DNA of 64,000 nucleotides, taken from the NCBI RefSeq assembly GCF_003130795.1, contig NZ_CP029357.1:562001-626000 (forward strand). Reading direction: 5' to 3'. Of this stretch, positions 30,412 to 38,745 are shown in pieces. The notes beneath the pieces are model-generated. The model made no database searches. It had not been told where the DNA came from and saw only the letters and a list, made by a program, of their open reading frames with translations. Position numbers and translations under genes: made by a program. Position 1 is the stretch's first letter; every line of letters begins with the position of its first letter. Source of the DNA: Azospirillum thermophilum (GTDB lineage: Bacteria > Pseudomonadota > Alphaproteobacteria > Azospirillales > Azospirillaceae).

Positions 30412-31406
30412 CAGGCGGCCTCGGTCGCCGGGGCGGGCTGCGCCGCGGCGGCCGGTCCGTCCTTGTCCGAGGCACCCCTTTCTGTGGCGCCCCTCTCCGT
30501 GGCGCCCTCCTCCATGGCGCCCCTCAGCGCCTCGGCCAGCCGGCGGAAGGCCTCCTTGCGGCCGGAGGTGCGGCGCCAGACGAGGCCGATGCGGCGGAAG
30601 GGGCGATGCCCGTCGAGCGGCCGCGCCACCAGATCCAGCCCGCGCAGGATGCCCGAATCGAGCGCCATCTGCGGCAACAGGGTCACTCCCAGCCCGTTGG
30701 CCACCATCTGGACCAGCGTGTGAAGGCTGGTACCCTGGAAGGTGGCGTTGCGCCGCCCGTCCTCCAGCGCGCAGGCGGCCAGCGCATGGTCGCGCAGACA
30801 ATGCCCGTCTTCCAGCAGCAACAGATCCTCCATCGCCACGTCGCTGGGATGGGCGGCGGGCGCGCTGCTCAGCCGGTGGCCGGCGGGGCAGACGACCGAG
30901 AAGCGGTCCTCCGCGATGTCCAGCATCTCGACGTCGCCGGCCGGGTACGGCAGGGCCAGCAGCGCCGCGTCCAGCTCCCCCGTCTCGAGTCGGGCCAGCA
31001 GGCGGGCGGTCTGGTCCTCGCGCAGGTAGAGCTTCAGGTTGGGGAAGGTCTCGCGCAGCACCGGCATGACGCGCGGGATCATGAAGGGGCCGATCGTCGG
31101 GATGACGCCGAGATGCAAGGGGCCCGACATCGGATCCTCGGCGGCGCGCGCCATGTCCACCAGATCCTCCGCCCCCTTCAGCAGCAGCCGCGCCCGCTCG
31201 GCGATCTCGCGGCCCAGCGGAGTCGGCAGGACGGAGCGTCGCGTCCGCTCCAGCAGGGGGGTGCCCAGCAGCTCCTCCAGCTCCTGGATGCTGGCCGAGA
31301 GCGTGGACTGGCTGACGAGGCAGGCCTCCGCCGCCTGGCCGAAATGGCAGCGGTCGACGACGGCGACGAGGTAGCGGAGCTGGCGGAGCGTGGGAAGCGG
31401 TTTCAT
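30411..31406 (-). CDS. oxyR: OxyR-like peroxide-sensing LysR regulator
   Basis: A 331-residue LysR-type regulator. Its N-terminal helix-turn-helix is HFGQAAEACLVSQSTLSASIQELEE. The sensing cysteines are in LEDGHCLRDHALAACAL (Cys203 and Cys212), the nine-residue spacing of OxyR 199 and 208, which form a disulfide on peroxide exposure. The C-terminal 30 residues are a degenerate EGATERGATERGAS tail from a DNA repeat. It is divergent from ahpC across a 220-base region holding an OxyR-like operator. Its stop overlaps hypF, so the two are probably co-transcribed. Confidence 0.92.
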   Translation of the reverse strand: MKPLPTLRQLRYLVAVVDRCHFGQAAEACLVSQSTLSASIQELEELLGTPLLERTRRSVLPTPLGREIAERARLLLKGAEDLVDMARAAEDPMSGPLHLGVIPTIGPFMIPRVMPVLRETFPNLKLYLREDQTARLLARLETGELDAALLALPYPAGDVEMLDIAEDRFSVVCPAGHRLSSAPAAHPSDVAMEDLLLLEDGHCLRDHALAACALEDGRRNATFQGTSLHTLVQMVANGLGVTLLPQMALDSGILRGLDLVARPLDGHRPFRRIGLVWRRTSGRKEAFRRLAEALRGAMEEGATERGATERGASDKDGPAAAAQPAPATEAA

Positions 31407-31419
31407 GCCCCGATATGTG

Positions 31420-31456
31420 ATCGTTTTTTCCGATCAGTGCAATCGGTATTTTATGC
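31420..31456. promoter_or_regulatory. OxyR-type operator between oxyR and ahpC
   Basis: Tetranucleotides ATCG (31420-31423), CGAT (31431-31434) and ATCG (31442-31445) each lie seven bases apart, and a weaker ATGC follows at 31453-31456. This is the four-site, N7-spaced arrangement of OxyR operators (ATAG-N7-CTAT-N7-ATAG-N7-CTAT). The first pair also forms the perfect palindrome TGATCG-N7-CGATCA. It lies 14 bases from the oxyR start. Confidence 0.65.
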
Positions 31457-31626
31457 TTTTCCCTGTCACCGGATTCCCCTATCTCTTCAGCGGTCAACGA
31501 GCCAACGAAAAAGGAGGCCGGCTCCCAGCGGACTGACGCAGATCGGGAACCCCGGAGGGTCCCGCCGGTTGCGGACAGGATGCCGGGATGACGTGCAATC
31601 CGACCATTATCCCACTGGAGAAGTAA

Positions 31627-32190
31627 ATGTCCTTGATCAACACCGAGATTAAGCCGTTTAAGGCCACCGCCTTCAAGAATGGCAAGTTCATCGATGTGAC
31701 CGATGCCGATCTGAAGGGCAAGTGGTCGGTTGTGTTCTTCTATCCGGCCGATTTCACCTTCGTCTGCCCGACCGAGCTCGAGGATCTGGCCGACAACTAC
31801 GCCGAGTTCCAGAAGCTGGGCGTCGAGATCTACAGCGTGTCGACCGACACCCACTTCTGTCACAAGGCCTGGCACGACACCTCGCCGGCGATCCAGAAGA
31901 TCCAGTACACCATGGTCGGCGACCCGACCGGCACCATCACCCGCAACTTCGAGGTGATGATCGAGGAGGTCGGCCTGGCCGACCGCGGCACCTTCGTCGT
32001 CGACCCGAACGGCAAGATCCAGATCGTCGAGATCACCGCCGGCGGCGTCGGCCGCAGCGCCACCGAGCTGCTGCGCAAGGTGAAGGCCGCCCAGTACGTC
32101 GCCTCGCACCCGGGCGAGGTCTGCCCGGCCAAGTGGGAGGAGGGCCAGAAGACCCTCGCCCCGTCGCTCGACCTGGTCGGCAAGATCTAA
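31627..32190 (+). CDS. ahpC: Alkyl hydroperoxide reductase AhpC
   Basis: A 187-residue typical 2-Cys peroxiredoxin. The peroxidatic Cys47 is in [14 protein letters not shown], and the resolving cysteine in [10 protein letters not shown] near the C-terminus. It reduces hydrogen and organic peroxides using AhpF. The start ATG is preceded by GGAGAAG. It is divergent from oxyR and 255 bases upstream of ahpF. Its rather AT-rich opening codons differ from its neighbours and may help high-level translation. Confidence 0.96.
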   Translation: MSLINTEIKPFKATAFKNGKFIDVTDADLKGKWSVVFFYPADFTFVCPTELEDLADNYAEFQKLGVEIYSVSTDTHFCHKAWHDTSPAIQKIQYTMVGDPTGTITRNFEVMIEEVGLADRGTFVVDPNGKIQIVEITAGGVGRSATELLRKVKAAQYVASHPGEVCPAKWEEGQKTLAPSLDLVGKI

Positions 32191-32206
32191 GGTCCGCGAA
32201 GGGTAC

Positions 32207-32229
32207 CCGGCCGGCAGATCGCCGGCCGG
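32207..32229 (+). terminator. Hairpin 1 in the ahpC-ahpF gap
   Basis: CCGGCCGGC and GCCGGCCGG form a perfect nine-base stem with a five-base loop, 17 bases after ahpC. There is no T run, so it may stabilise the ahpC mRNA or attenuate rather than fully terminate transcription. Confidence 0.5.
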
Positions 32230-32263
32230 TCGCGACAGTCGAACCGCTGTCGGCGGTCGACGG

Positions 32264-32293
32264 CTCCGGGGCCCGCACTCTTCGGCCCCGGAG
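32264..32293 (+). terminator. Hairpin 2 in the ahpC-ahpF gap
   Basis: CTCCGGGGCC (32264-32273) and GGCCCCGGAG (32284-32293) form a perfect ten-base stem with a ten-base loop. Confidence 0.5.
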
Positions 32294-32313
32294 GCCGGCC
32301 GCGAGAACACCCC

Positions 32314-32354
32314 GAGGATCCGATGTCCGGACGGTCCGGACGCGGGGGATCCTC
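32314..32354 (+). other. Hairpin 3 in the ahpC-ahpF gap
   Basis: GAGGATCC (32314-32321) and GGATCCTC (32347-32354) flank a smaller GTCCGGAC palindromic pair. Three stems in 255 bases suggest an mRNA-processing or attenuation region. Confidence 0.45.
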
Positions 32355-32445
32355 CGGTAACGGGATTTCGAGAGTCTGGACCGCCCGGCCGCCCGCCGAC
32401 GCCTGCCAGACGCGTTAAAAAGAACGGCCGCGGGAGCCACTTTCC

Positions 32446-34047
32446 ATGCTTGACGCAAATCTGAAGACCCAGCTGCGGGGCTATCTGGAGCGCATCAGCC
32501 AGCCGATCGAGCTGGTCGCCTCGCTCGACGACGGTGCCAAGTCGCAGGAACTGCAGGGGCTGCTCGAGGACATCGCGTCCCTGTCCGACAAGATCACGCT
32601 GGTGCGCCGCGACGACGACGCGCGCAAGCCGTCCTTCTCCATCCACCGCGTCGGCACCGACATCGCCGTGCGCTTCGCCGGCCTGCCGATGGGCCACGAA
32701 TTCAACTCGCTCGTCCTCGCCCTGCTCCAGGTCGGCGGCCATCCGTCGAAGGAATCGGCCGAGCTGATCGAGCAGATCAAGGACCTCGACGGCGACTACC
32801 GCTTCGAGACCTATTTCTCGCTGTCCTGCCAGAACTGCCCCGACGTGGTGCAGGCGCTGAACCTGATGAGCGCGCTCAACCCGCGGATCCGGCATGTCGC
32901 CATCGACGGCGCCCTGTTCCCGGAGGAGGTCGAGAAGCGCCAGGTCATGGCCGTCCCGACCGTCTTCCTGAACGGCGAGCCGTTCGCCCAGGGCCGCATG
33001 GGGCTGGAGCAGATCGTCGCCAAGCTCGACAGCGGCGCCGTGGAGCGCGAGGCCGCCAAGATCCGGACCAAGGCGCCGTTCGACGTGCTGGTGATCGGCG
33101 GCGGCCCGGCCGGCGCCTCGGCCGCGATCTACGCCGCCCGCAAGGGCATCCGCACCGGCATCGCGGCGGAGCGCTTCGGCGGCCAGGTGCTCGACACCAT
33201 GGCGATCGAGAACTTCATCTCCGTCCCGCACACCGAGGGGCCGAAGCTGGCCGCCGCGCTGGAGCAGCACGTCAAGGACTATGAGGTCGACGTGATGAAC
33301 CTGCAGCGCGCCGAGGCGCTGGTCCCGGCCGCCGTGCCGGGCGGGCTGATCGAGGTGCGGCTGGCCGGCGGCGCCACGCTGAAGTCGCGGACCGTCATCC
33401 TGTCCACCGGCGCGCGCTGGCGGCAGATGAACGTCCCGGGCGAGAGCGAGTACCGCAACAAGGGCGTCGCCTACTGCCCGCACTGCGACGGCCCGCTGTT
33501 CAAGGGCAAGCGCGTGGCGGTGATCGGCGGCGGCAATTCCGGCGTCGAGGCGGCCATCGACCTCGCCGGCATCGTCGCCCAGGTGACGCTGATCGAGTTC
33601 GACAGCCAGCTCCGCGCCGACGCGGTGCTGCAGCGCAAGCTGCACTCCCTGCCGAACGTCACGGTCGTCACCTCGGGCCAGACGACCGAGGTCCATGGCG
33701 ACGGCAGCAAGGTGACCGGCCTCAGCTACAAGGACCGCAACAGCGGCGAGCTGAAGCGGATCGACCTGGAGGGCATCTTCGTGCAGATCGGCCTCGTCCC
33801 CAACACCGAGTGGCTGAAGGGCACCATCGCCCTGACCCCGCGCGGCGAGATCGAGGTGGATGCCCGCGGCCAGACCTCCGTCCCCGGCGTGTTCGCCGCC
33901 GGCGACGCCACGACCGTGCCCTACAAGCAGATCGTGATCGCCATGGGCGAGGGGTCCAAGGCGGCGCTGTCGGCCTTCGATTACCTGATCCGCACCCCTG
34001 CGGCGGAAGAACCCCGCGCCGTCGCGGCGGCCGAAGCGGTCGGGTAA
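32446..34047 (+). CDS. ahpF: Alkyl hydroperoxide reductase AhpF
   Basis: A 533-residue flavoprotein disulfide reductase that reduces AhpC with NADH. The N-terminal tandem thioredoxin-fold domain has the redox pair CQNC at about 128-131. The FAD domain begins [21 protein letters not shown]. The active disulfide is CPHC at about 344-347, and the NAD domain has [12 protein letters not shown]. Cysteine positions match Escherichia coli AhpF within one or two residues. It is followed by a 14-base-stem hairpin. Confidence 0.96.
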   Translation: MLDANLKTQLRGYLERISQPIELVASLDDGAKSQELQGLLEDIASLSDKITLVRRDDDARKPSFSIHRVGTDIAVRFAGLPMGHEFNSLVLALLQVGGHPSKESAELIEQIKDLDGDYRFETYFSLSCQNCPDVVQALNLMSALNPRIRHVAIDGALFPEEVEKRQVMAVPTVFLNGEPFAQGRMGLEQIVAKLDSGAVEREAAKIRTKAPFDVLVIGGGPAGASAAIYAARKGIRTGIAAERFGGQVLDTMAIENFISVPHTEGPKLAAALEQHVKDYEVDVMNLQRAEALVPAAVPGGLIEVRLAGGATLKSRTVILSTGARWRQMNVPGESEYRNKGVAYCPHCDGPLFKGKRVAVIGGGNSGVEAAIDLAGIVAQVTLIEFDSQLRADAVLQRKLHSLPNVTVVTSGQTTEVHGDGSKVTGLSYKDRNSGELKRIDLEGIFVQIGLVPNTEWLKGTIALTPRGEIEVDARGQTSVPGVFAAGDATTVPYKQIVIAMGEGSKAALSAFDYLIRTPAAEEPRAVAAAEAVG

Positions 34048-34085
34048 GCGGTTCCGGCGCCCCCACGCCGCGCAACCGCCCAGGC

Positions 34086-34119
34086 GCACCCTCCTGCCCC
34101 GCCCCGGGCAGGAGGGTGC
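34086..34119 (+). terminator. Terminator-like hairpin after ahpF
   Basis: GCACCCTCCTGCCC (34086-34099) and GGGCAGGAGGGTGC (34106-34119) form a perfect 14-base stem with a six-base loop. Only three T follow, so it is not a classical terminator but should block or protect the mRNA 3' end. Confidence 0.65.
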
Positions 34120-34222
34120 CGCCGTTTCACGCCAAAGGAGAATACCCTGGCAGGACAGGTTATTTCCGGTTTAGCAGCACCATATTCTGACGGGCGGCGC
34201 GACGGACGGAGAGGGGCAGTGC

Positions 34223-35209
34223 ATGCGGTGGCTGATGTGGTTGGCATCCCGGCCGACTCCGCCGATCGGCTACGGCCTTGCGATCCTGGCCTTCCTGCTG
34301 GCACTGCTGATGCGCCTGTCTCTCCAGGGCATCCTGCCGCCCGGATTCCCCTACCTGACCTTCTTCCCGGCGGTGATCCTGACCGCCTTCGTCGCCGGCA
34401 CCGGGCCGGGCATCCTGTGCGCCCTGCTGAGCGGGTTCGGCGCCTGGATCTGGTTCATCTCGCCGGACGAAGTACTCTCGACGCGACCGGATAAGCTGCT
34501 GGCGATCAGCTTCTATGTCTTCATCGTCGGCATCGATATCGCTATCATCCACGCGATGCGACGCGCTCTTCAACGGTTGCGCGCGGAGATGGAGGTGTCC
34601 GCCCGGCTCGCCGATCGGCAGGGCACCCTGTTCTCCGAGCTGCAGCACCGCGTCGCCAACAACCTGACCTTCGTGATCTCGCTCTTGACCTTGCAAAAGA
34701 ACCGCATCGCCACCGAACCGGACGCCGCCGTGTCGATCTTCGATTCGGCCGTCCACCGCCTGGGCGTCATGGGCCGCATGCACCGCCGGCTGCACAGCCC
34801 GGAGGCGCTCGACCAGCCGATAGGCACCTATATCCGGGCGCTGTGCGACGACCTGATCGAGGCGACGGGCGCCGCCAACGTCATCTGCGACGTCGCGGCG
34901 GATCCCGTCCGGCTGGACCTGTCGCAGCTCACGACACTGTCGCTGCTGCTGGCGGAGCTGGTCACCAACTCCCTGAAGCACGCCTTCCCGGAGGGTGTGC
35001 GCGGCACGATCTACATCGAGCTGAAGCGGCTGGACACCAAGAACGTGCTGCTCGCCGTGTCGGACGACGGGCCGGGAATGCCGGAGGGCCGGCCGACCGG
35101 CGCCTCGCTCGGCACGGGGATCGTGCGGGGCCTCGCCAACCAGCTCGACGCCGACCTGATCCTTCCCCGCACCGGCGAGAGCATGACCCGGCTGGTGTTC
35201 GTGGCCTGA
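34223..35209 (+). CDS. Membrane histidine kinase, DUF4118 sensor with HisKA_2/HWE-type core
   Basis: A 328-residue kinase. The N-terminal 115 residues form four membrane helices (DUF4118-like, with LPPGFPYLTFFPAVILTAFVAG), followed by a coiled coil. The phosphoacceptor motif is ELQHRVANNLTFVISLL (His near residue 141), typical of HisKA_2 kinases. The ATPase domain has LAELVTNSLKHAFPEG (N box) and VSDDGPGMPEG. Such kinases are often linked to general stress (PhyR-type) signalling in alphaproteobacteria, but no response regulator is nearby. It is a single gene between ahpF and the convergent secretion operon. Confidence 0.88.
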   Translation: MRWLMWLASRPTPPIGYGLAILAFLLALLMRLSLQGILPPGFPYLTFFPAVILTAFVAGTGPGILCALLSGFGAWIWFISPDEVLSTRPDKLLAISFYVFIVGIDIAIIHAMRRALQRLRAEMEVSARLADRQGTLFSELQHRVANNLTFVISLLTLQKNRIATEPDAAVSIFDSAVHRLGVMGRMHRRLHSPEALDQPIGTYIRALCDDLIEATGAANVICDVAADPVRLDLSQLTTLSLLLAELVTNSLKHAFPEGVRGTIYIELKRLDTKNVLLAVSDDGPGMPEGRPTGASLGTGIVRGLANQLDADLILPRTGESMTRLVFVA

Positions 35210-35245
35210 CCGGCGCGCCGGACTGCGCGACCTGCCGCCGCCGGC

Positions 35246-37345
35246 TCACAAGCCGCTCTCGCGGATCAGCAGCGAGGCGGCCGAGCGCAGGAAATCGCCC
35301 ATCAGCGACTTCGGCGCCCCGGACAGGACCAGACTGCCCCGCAGCAGCGCCGCGGCCTGCGGCGGCTGATCGTCGGGCAGCGACAGGGTGACGCGGTAGA
35401 TCGCCGTCTCCGGGACCGGGCCGCCGGCGGTATCGCGCACCAGGATGCGGCCGCCGGAGGTCGATCCGAGGATGCCGTCCGAGAGGACGCGCGTCGCGTC
35501 GCGGTCGATGGCCGCCACGGTCAGGCGCCGGACGTCCAGCCCGGAATGCTCCGGGTAGAAGCGCGCGGCGTCGCCGACGCGGACGCGGGCCAGGTCCGCC
35601 TCCGGCAGGTAGGTGACCACCTGCCAGCGCCGCCCGTCGAGCAGCGTGGCGATGGTTTCGTTCTTCTTGATCCAGTTGCCCGGCCTCAAGGACAGGTCGG
35701 ACAGGAAAACCGTGCCGTCGGCCGGCGCCTTGATCTGGAAGCGGCTCCGCTCCGCGCTGACGCCGACGATCTCCGCCGCCAGCCGGGCCCGCGTCGCCTG
35801 GATCGTCCCCAGCTTCTCGCGCAGGTCGCCGTTCACCCCGGCGGCGGCGGTCTGCCAGCTCGTGGTTGCCGCCTGGATCTCCTTGGCGCGGTGCTTGTAG
35901 TCGAGGTCGGGGGAGTCGAGCTCGAACAGGATGTCGTCCTTCGCCACCGCGGCGCCCGACGCGACCGGCATGGCGACCACCCGGGCGGCCTCCGGCACGA
36001 TGATCGAGTAGTAGCCCACCGGACGCAGCAGGCCCTGGGCGTGGATGCGGCTGTCCCAGGGGACGAGCGCCACCGCCGCCAGGGCCGCCAGCACCCCCAG
36101 GGTCGCCAGGAAGCGTGCGGAGCGGGCAATGCGCCCCATGGTCTTTCCCCACATGGAAAGCTCCCTCCAAACCGGCTGAAGGATGAAGACCCAGAGTTCG
36201 ATGGCGCCGAGAAGGGGGCCGACCGGCTTGGGTGCCAGGTTGTAGACCAGGATGGCGATGCCGCCGAACACCACCAGCCGGTAGGCCCAGGTGGCATAGG
36301 CGAACAGCACCATGCCGCGCCGCTGCCCGGCCGGCAGCGCCTCCGGCGGCGGGTCGCCCAGTCCGAACAGCAGCTCCCGCAGCCTCCAGCGGCCCATTGC
36401 GGAGGCGCGCTGATGAAGGTTGGCGAGCCCCGTCCAGTCCATCAGCATGAAATAGCCGTCGAACCGCATGAAGGGCGAGGCGTTGACGGCGACCGTCGTC
36501 ACCCAGGTCGTCGTCGCCAGCATGAACATCATGCCGCGGAACGCACCGTCGGGCGCCAGCGCCCAGAACAGCGTCGCCCAGGCGGCCAGCAGGATCTCCG
36601 TCCGGATGCCGGCGAAGCCGACCGCCAGCCTCTTGCGCCGGTCGTCGAGCTTCCAGACCTCGTTGACGTCGGTATAGGCGACGGGAAACAGCACGAGGAA
36701 GGCCACGCCCATCGCTGGCACCCGGCAGCCGAACCGCTTGGCCGTATAGGCGTGGCCGAGCTCATGCAGGAGCTTGGCGAAGACCAGCGCGACCATGAAG
36801 CCGGCGACCCCCTCCATCGAGAAGGTATCGACCAGGGTGGTGACGAAATGCTCCCACTGGCGCGAGGTCTCGAACAGCCCGACCGCCAGCGCCAGCAGCG
36901 TCAGCATCATGAAGCTCCGGGAGAACAGCGGTTCCACCCACGGCAGCGTGCGCGCCAGCCAGCGGTCGGGGCGCCAGAGCGGGACGCGGAAGAACAGGTA
37001 ATGGTGCAGCAGCCACCGGCCGGGCCTCGCCCTGCGCTTTTCAGCCTGCTGGCGGAGCCGGGCCGTCTGTTGCGGGCGGTCGCTGCGGACCAGTTCATTC
37101 TCCAGCAGGAAGCGTTCGACGGCCTTCACGTCCTCCAGCTCGGCCTGAAGGGGGGTGCCTTCGTTCAGGGAGGCGAGGATGGCGCCGGGTTCGCCCAGCG
37201 TCCACCGGCACAGGATCTCGAAGCTCGGCCAGTCGATGCTGAAGAAGACGTTGCGGACGGGATCATGCAGCGACCAGGTCGGCGCCCCGTCCGCCGTCCG
37301 CGGGCCGGAATAGAGGACGAGCTCGTCACGCAGGTGGGGCAGCAC
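35246..37345 (-). CDS. Membrane M50 zinc-peptidase / HlyD-adaptor fusion
   Basis: A 699-residue membrane protein. Residues 1-110 are cytoplasmic and binding-domain-like (FxSIDWPSFEIL region). About 145-410 is a multi-span site-2-protease-like domain with the zinc motif HELGH at 194-198 and the second-ligand motif NASPFMRFDGYF. About 425-690 is an HlyD-type periplasmic adaptor with two lipoyl-like halves and a coiled coil. The start is GTG 37345, 3 bases after the upstream adaptor stop. Proteins of this type sit next to large secreted repeat proteins and lack an ABC ATPase partner. Export or processing of the adhesin is inferred, not shown. Confidence 0.85.
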   Translation of the reverse strand: MLPHLRDELVLYSGPRTADGAPTWSLHDPVRNVFFSIDWPSFEILCRWTLGEPGAILASLNEGTPLQAELEDVKAVERFLLENELVRSDRPQQTARLRQQAEKRRARPGRWLLHHYLFFRVPLWRPDRWLARTLPWVEPLFSRSFMMLTLLALAVGLFETSRQWEHFVTTLVDTFSMEGVAGFMVALVFAKLLHELGHAYTAKRFGCRVPAMGVAFLVLFPVAYTDVNEVWKLDDRRKRLAVGFAGIRTEILLAAWATLFWALAPDGAFRGMMFMLATTTWVTTVAVNASPFMRFDGYFMLMDWTGLANLHQRASAMGRWRLRELLFGLGDPPPEALPAGQRRGMVLFAYATWAYRLVVFGGIAILVYNLAPKPVGPLLGAIELWVFILQPVWRELSMWGKTMGRIARSARFLATLGVLAALAAVALVPWDSRIHAQGLLRPVGYYSIIVPEAARVVAMPVASGAAVAKDDILFELDSPDLDYKHRAKEIQAATTSWQTAAAGVNGDLREKLGTIQATRARLAAEIVGVSAERSRFQIKAPADGTVFLSDLSLRPGNWIKKNETIATLLDGRRWQVVTYLPEADLARVRVGDAARFYPEHSGLDVRRLTVAAIDRDATRVLSDGILGSTSGGRILVRDTAGGPVPETAIYRVTLSLPDDQPPQAAALLRGSLVLSGAPKSLMGDFLRSAASLLIRESGL

Positions 37346-37348
37346 GGA

Positions 37349-38707
37349 TCACACGCCCAGCCAGGCGCGCGCATCGGCGAGCGGACGGCGCAGGACCCAA
37401 TAGACCAGCGGAACCTTCTCCCCCTCCAGCTTGGCGGTGCCCTTCAGGCCGGTGCGGGCGGCGGCCTGAGCCTGCGCCAGCGTCGCCCGGACGCGGTAGG
37501 CATAGGTGCCGTCCGGCCGCCGCGCCGCCTCATGCGCCACGGAGCGCAGATGCGCGGATACCGGCGAGAGCGGGTCGGCGTTCAGGTAGACCGTCACCGG
37601 CGCCCCTTGCTCCAGATCGACGGCATTGGCCGGCGACAGCCAGGCCTCCACCTCGACCTCCCCCTCCACGGCGACCACCATGACCCGCTCGCCGGTCACG
37701 ACCGGCCGGCCGATCCATTCGGCCGGGTCGTCGAACAGAACGACGCCGTCGCGCGGCGCCGCCATGATGCTGCGGCCGTCGAGCTTGCGCAGATACTCGA
37801 CCTCCAGCTCCTTTTCCGCGACCTGACCCCGCAGGACGGCGAGCTGCGCCTTGCTCGCCTCGTCGAACAGGGCCTGCTGCGCGCGCTGCCGGTATTCGGC
37901 CCTGACGGTCTCCAGCGTCTTCTCGGCGACCAGCAGCTTGTTGCCGATGGTGGTGCGGTCGAATTCGAACAGGGGCTCGTCGGCGCGGACCCGCTGGTTG
38001 GGGACGACCGTCAGATGGTCGATGACCCCGTCGAGCGGCGAGCGGACGATGAAGGGATCGAGGGGCACGATCTCCGCCGGGGCGAGGACGGTCAGCCGGA
38101 CCGGCACGACCGCCAGGACGGCCAGCGCCGCCAGGACCAGAAGCGGCGGCGACAGGCGCCGGCGCCCTCCACCCCCCAGCAGCGCCTTCAGGCGCCCCAG
38201 CCGCGAGCCCTGGCGGAGCGCATAGGCCGCCGCCCACATCTCCGCCCATTCCGCCAGCAGCGCCGCTTCCGGCCCGGTCCAGGGATCGTCCCGCGCCAGC
38301 AGCAGCGCGCCGCCGGGGAAGGACGGTCCCACCGCCGGCAGGGGCAGCCACAGGGCCTCCGACGGCAGCCAGTCCCCCCACTCCGCCACGTCCCGCTGCC
38401 GCAGGTCGTCCGCCTGCAGAAGCCGCGGCGCGGCCGCGGACCCTGTCTCCTCCAGGTGGCGGCAGACGCCCCCCAGCCATTGCACGTACGGCGCGTTGGC
38501 CTCGACGGAGACGACGCCGGACAGCGCGGCGATCCCGCCGCCCTTGATCCACAGGGCGGCCTGCCGGTACGGCGCGAGCCCATGCGTCTCGTTGACCAGG
38601 ACGAACCGCAGCTCGGCCTGATCCTGCGCCTGCCGCGCCCGCCGCCCGAGATGCAGCAGGCTTGCCAGCACATGCGCGTCCATCGTCGTCTCGGTGCCCT
38701 GTGTCAT
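37349..38707 (-). CDS. HlyD-family adaptor with GAF-like cytoplasmic N-terminus
   Basis: A 452-residue protein. About residues 10-170 are a cytoplasmic domain resembling GAF (FVLVNETHGLAPYRQAALWIKGG). A membrane helix follows at about 187-206. The periplasmic HlyD part (about 207-450) has ADEPLFEFDRTTI, a coiled coil, and barrel strands with AAPRDGVVLFDDPAEWIGRP. Ordinary HlyD proteins have only a short N-terminus, so the sensory-like head is unusual. It lies 38 bases after the adhesin stop and just before the M50 fusion, in one operon. ATG 38683 is an alternative start. Confidence 0.83.
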   Translation of the reverse strand: MTQGTETTMDAHVLASLLHLGRRARQAQDQAELRFVLVNETHGLAPYRQAALWIKGGGIAALSGVVSVEANAPYVQWLGGVCRHLEETGSAAAPRLLQADDLRQRDVAEWGDWLPSEALWLPLPAVGPSFPGGALLLARDDPWTGPEAALLAEWAEMWAAAYALRQGSRLGRLKALLGGGGRRRLSPPLLVLAALAVLAVVPVRLTVLAPAEIVPLDPFIVRSPLDGVIDHLTVVPNQRVRADEPLFEFDRTTIGNKLLVAEKTLETVRAEYRQRAQQALFDEASKAQLAVLRGQVAEKELEVEYLRKLDGRSIMAAPRDGVVLFDDPAEWIGRPVVTGERVMVVAVEGEVEVEAWLSPANAVDLEQGAPVTVYLNADPLSPVSAHLRSVAHEAARRPDGTYAYRVRATLAQAQAAARTGLKGTAKLEGEKVPLVYWVLRRPLADARAWLGV

Positions 38708-38745
38708 GGCCCCTCAATCCGTCCTTCGGTCCGCCAACCGGCCCG

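Noticed and set aside
30412..34089. Upstream extension of the hypF frame to nearly 2,000 codons.
   Set aside because: HypF homology starts exactly at 30411; the extension runs antisense through oxyR, ahpC and ahpF.
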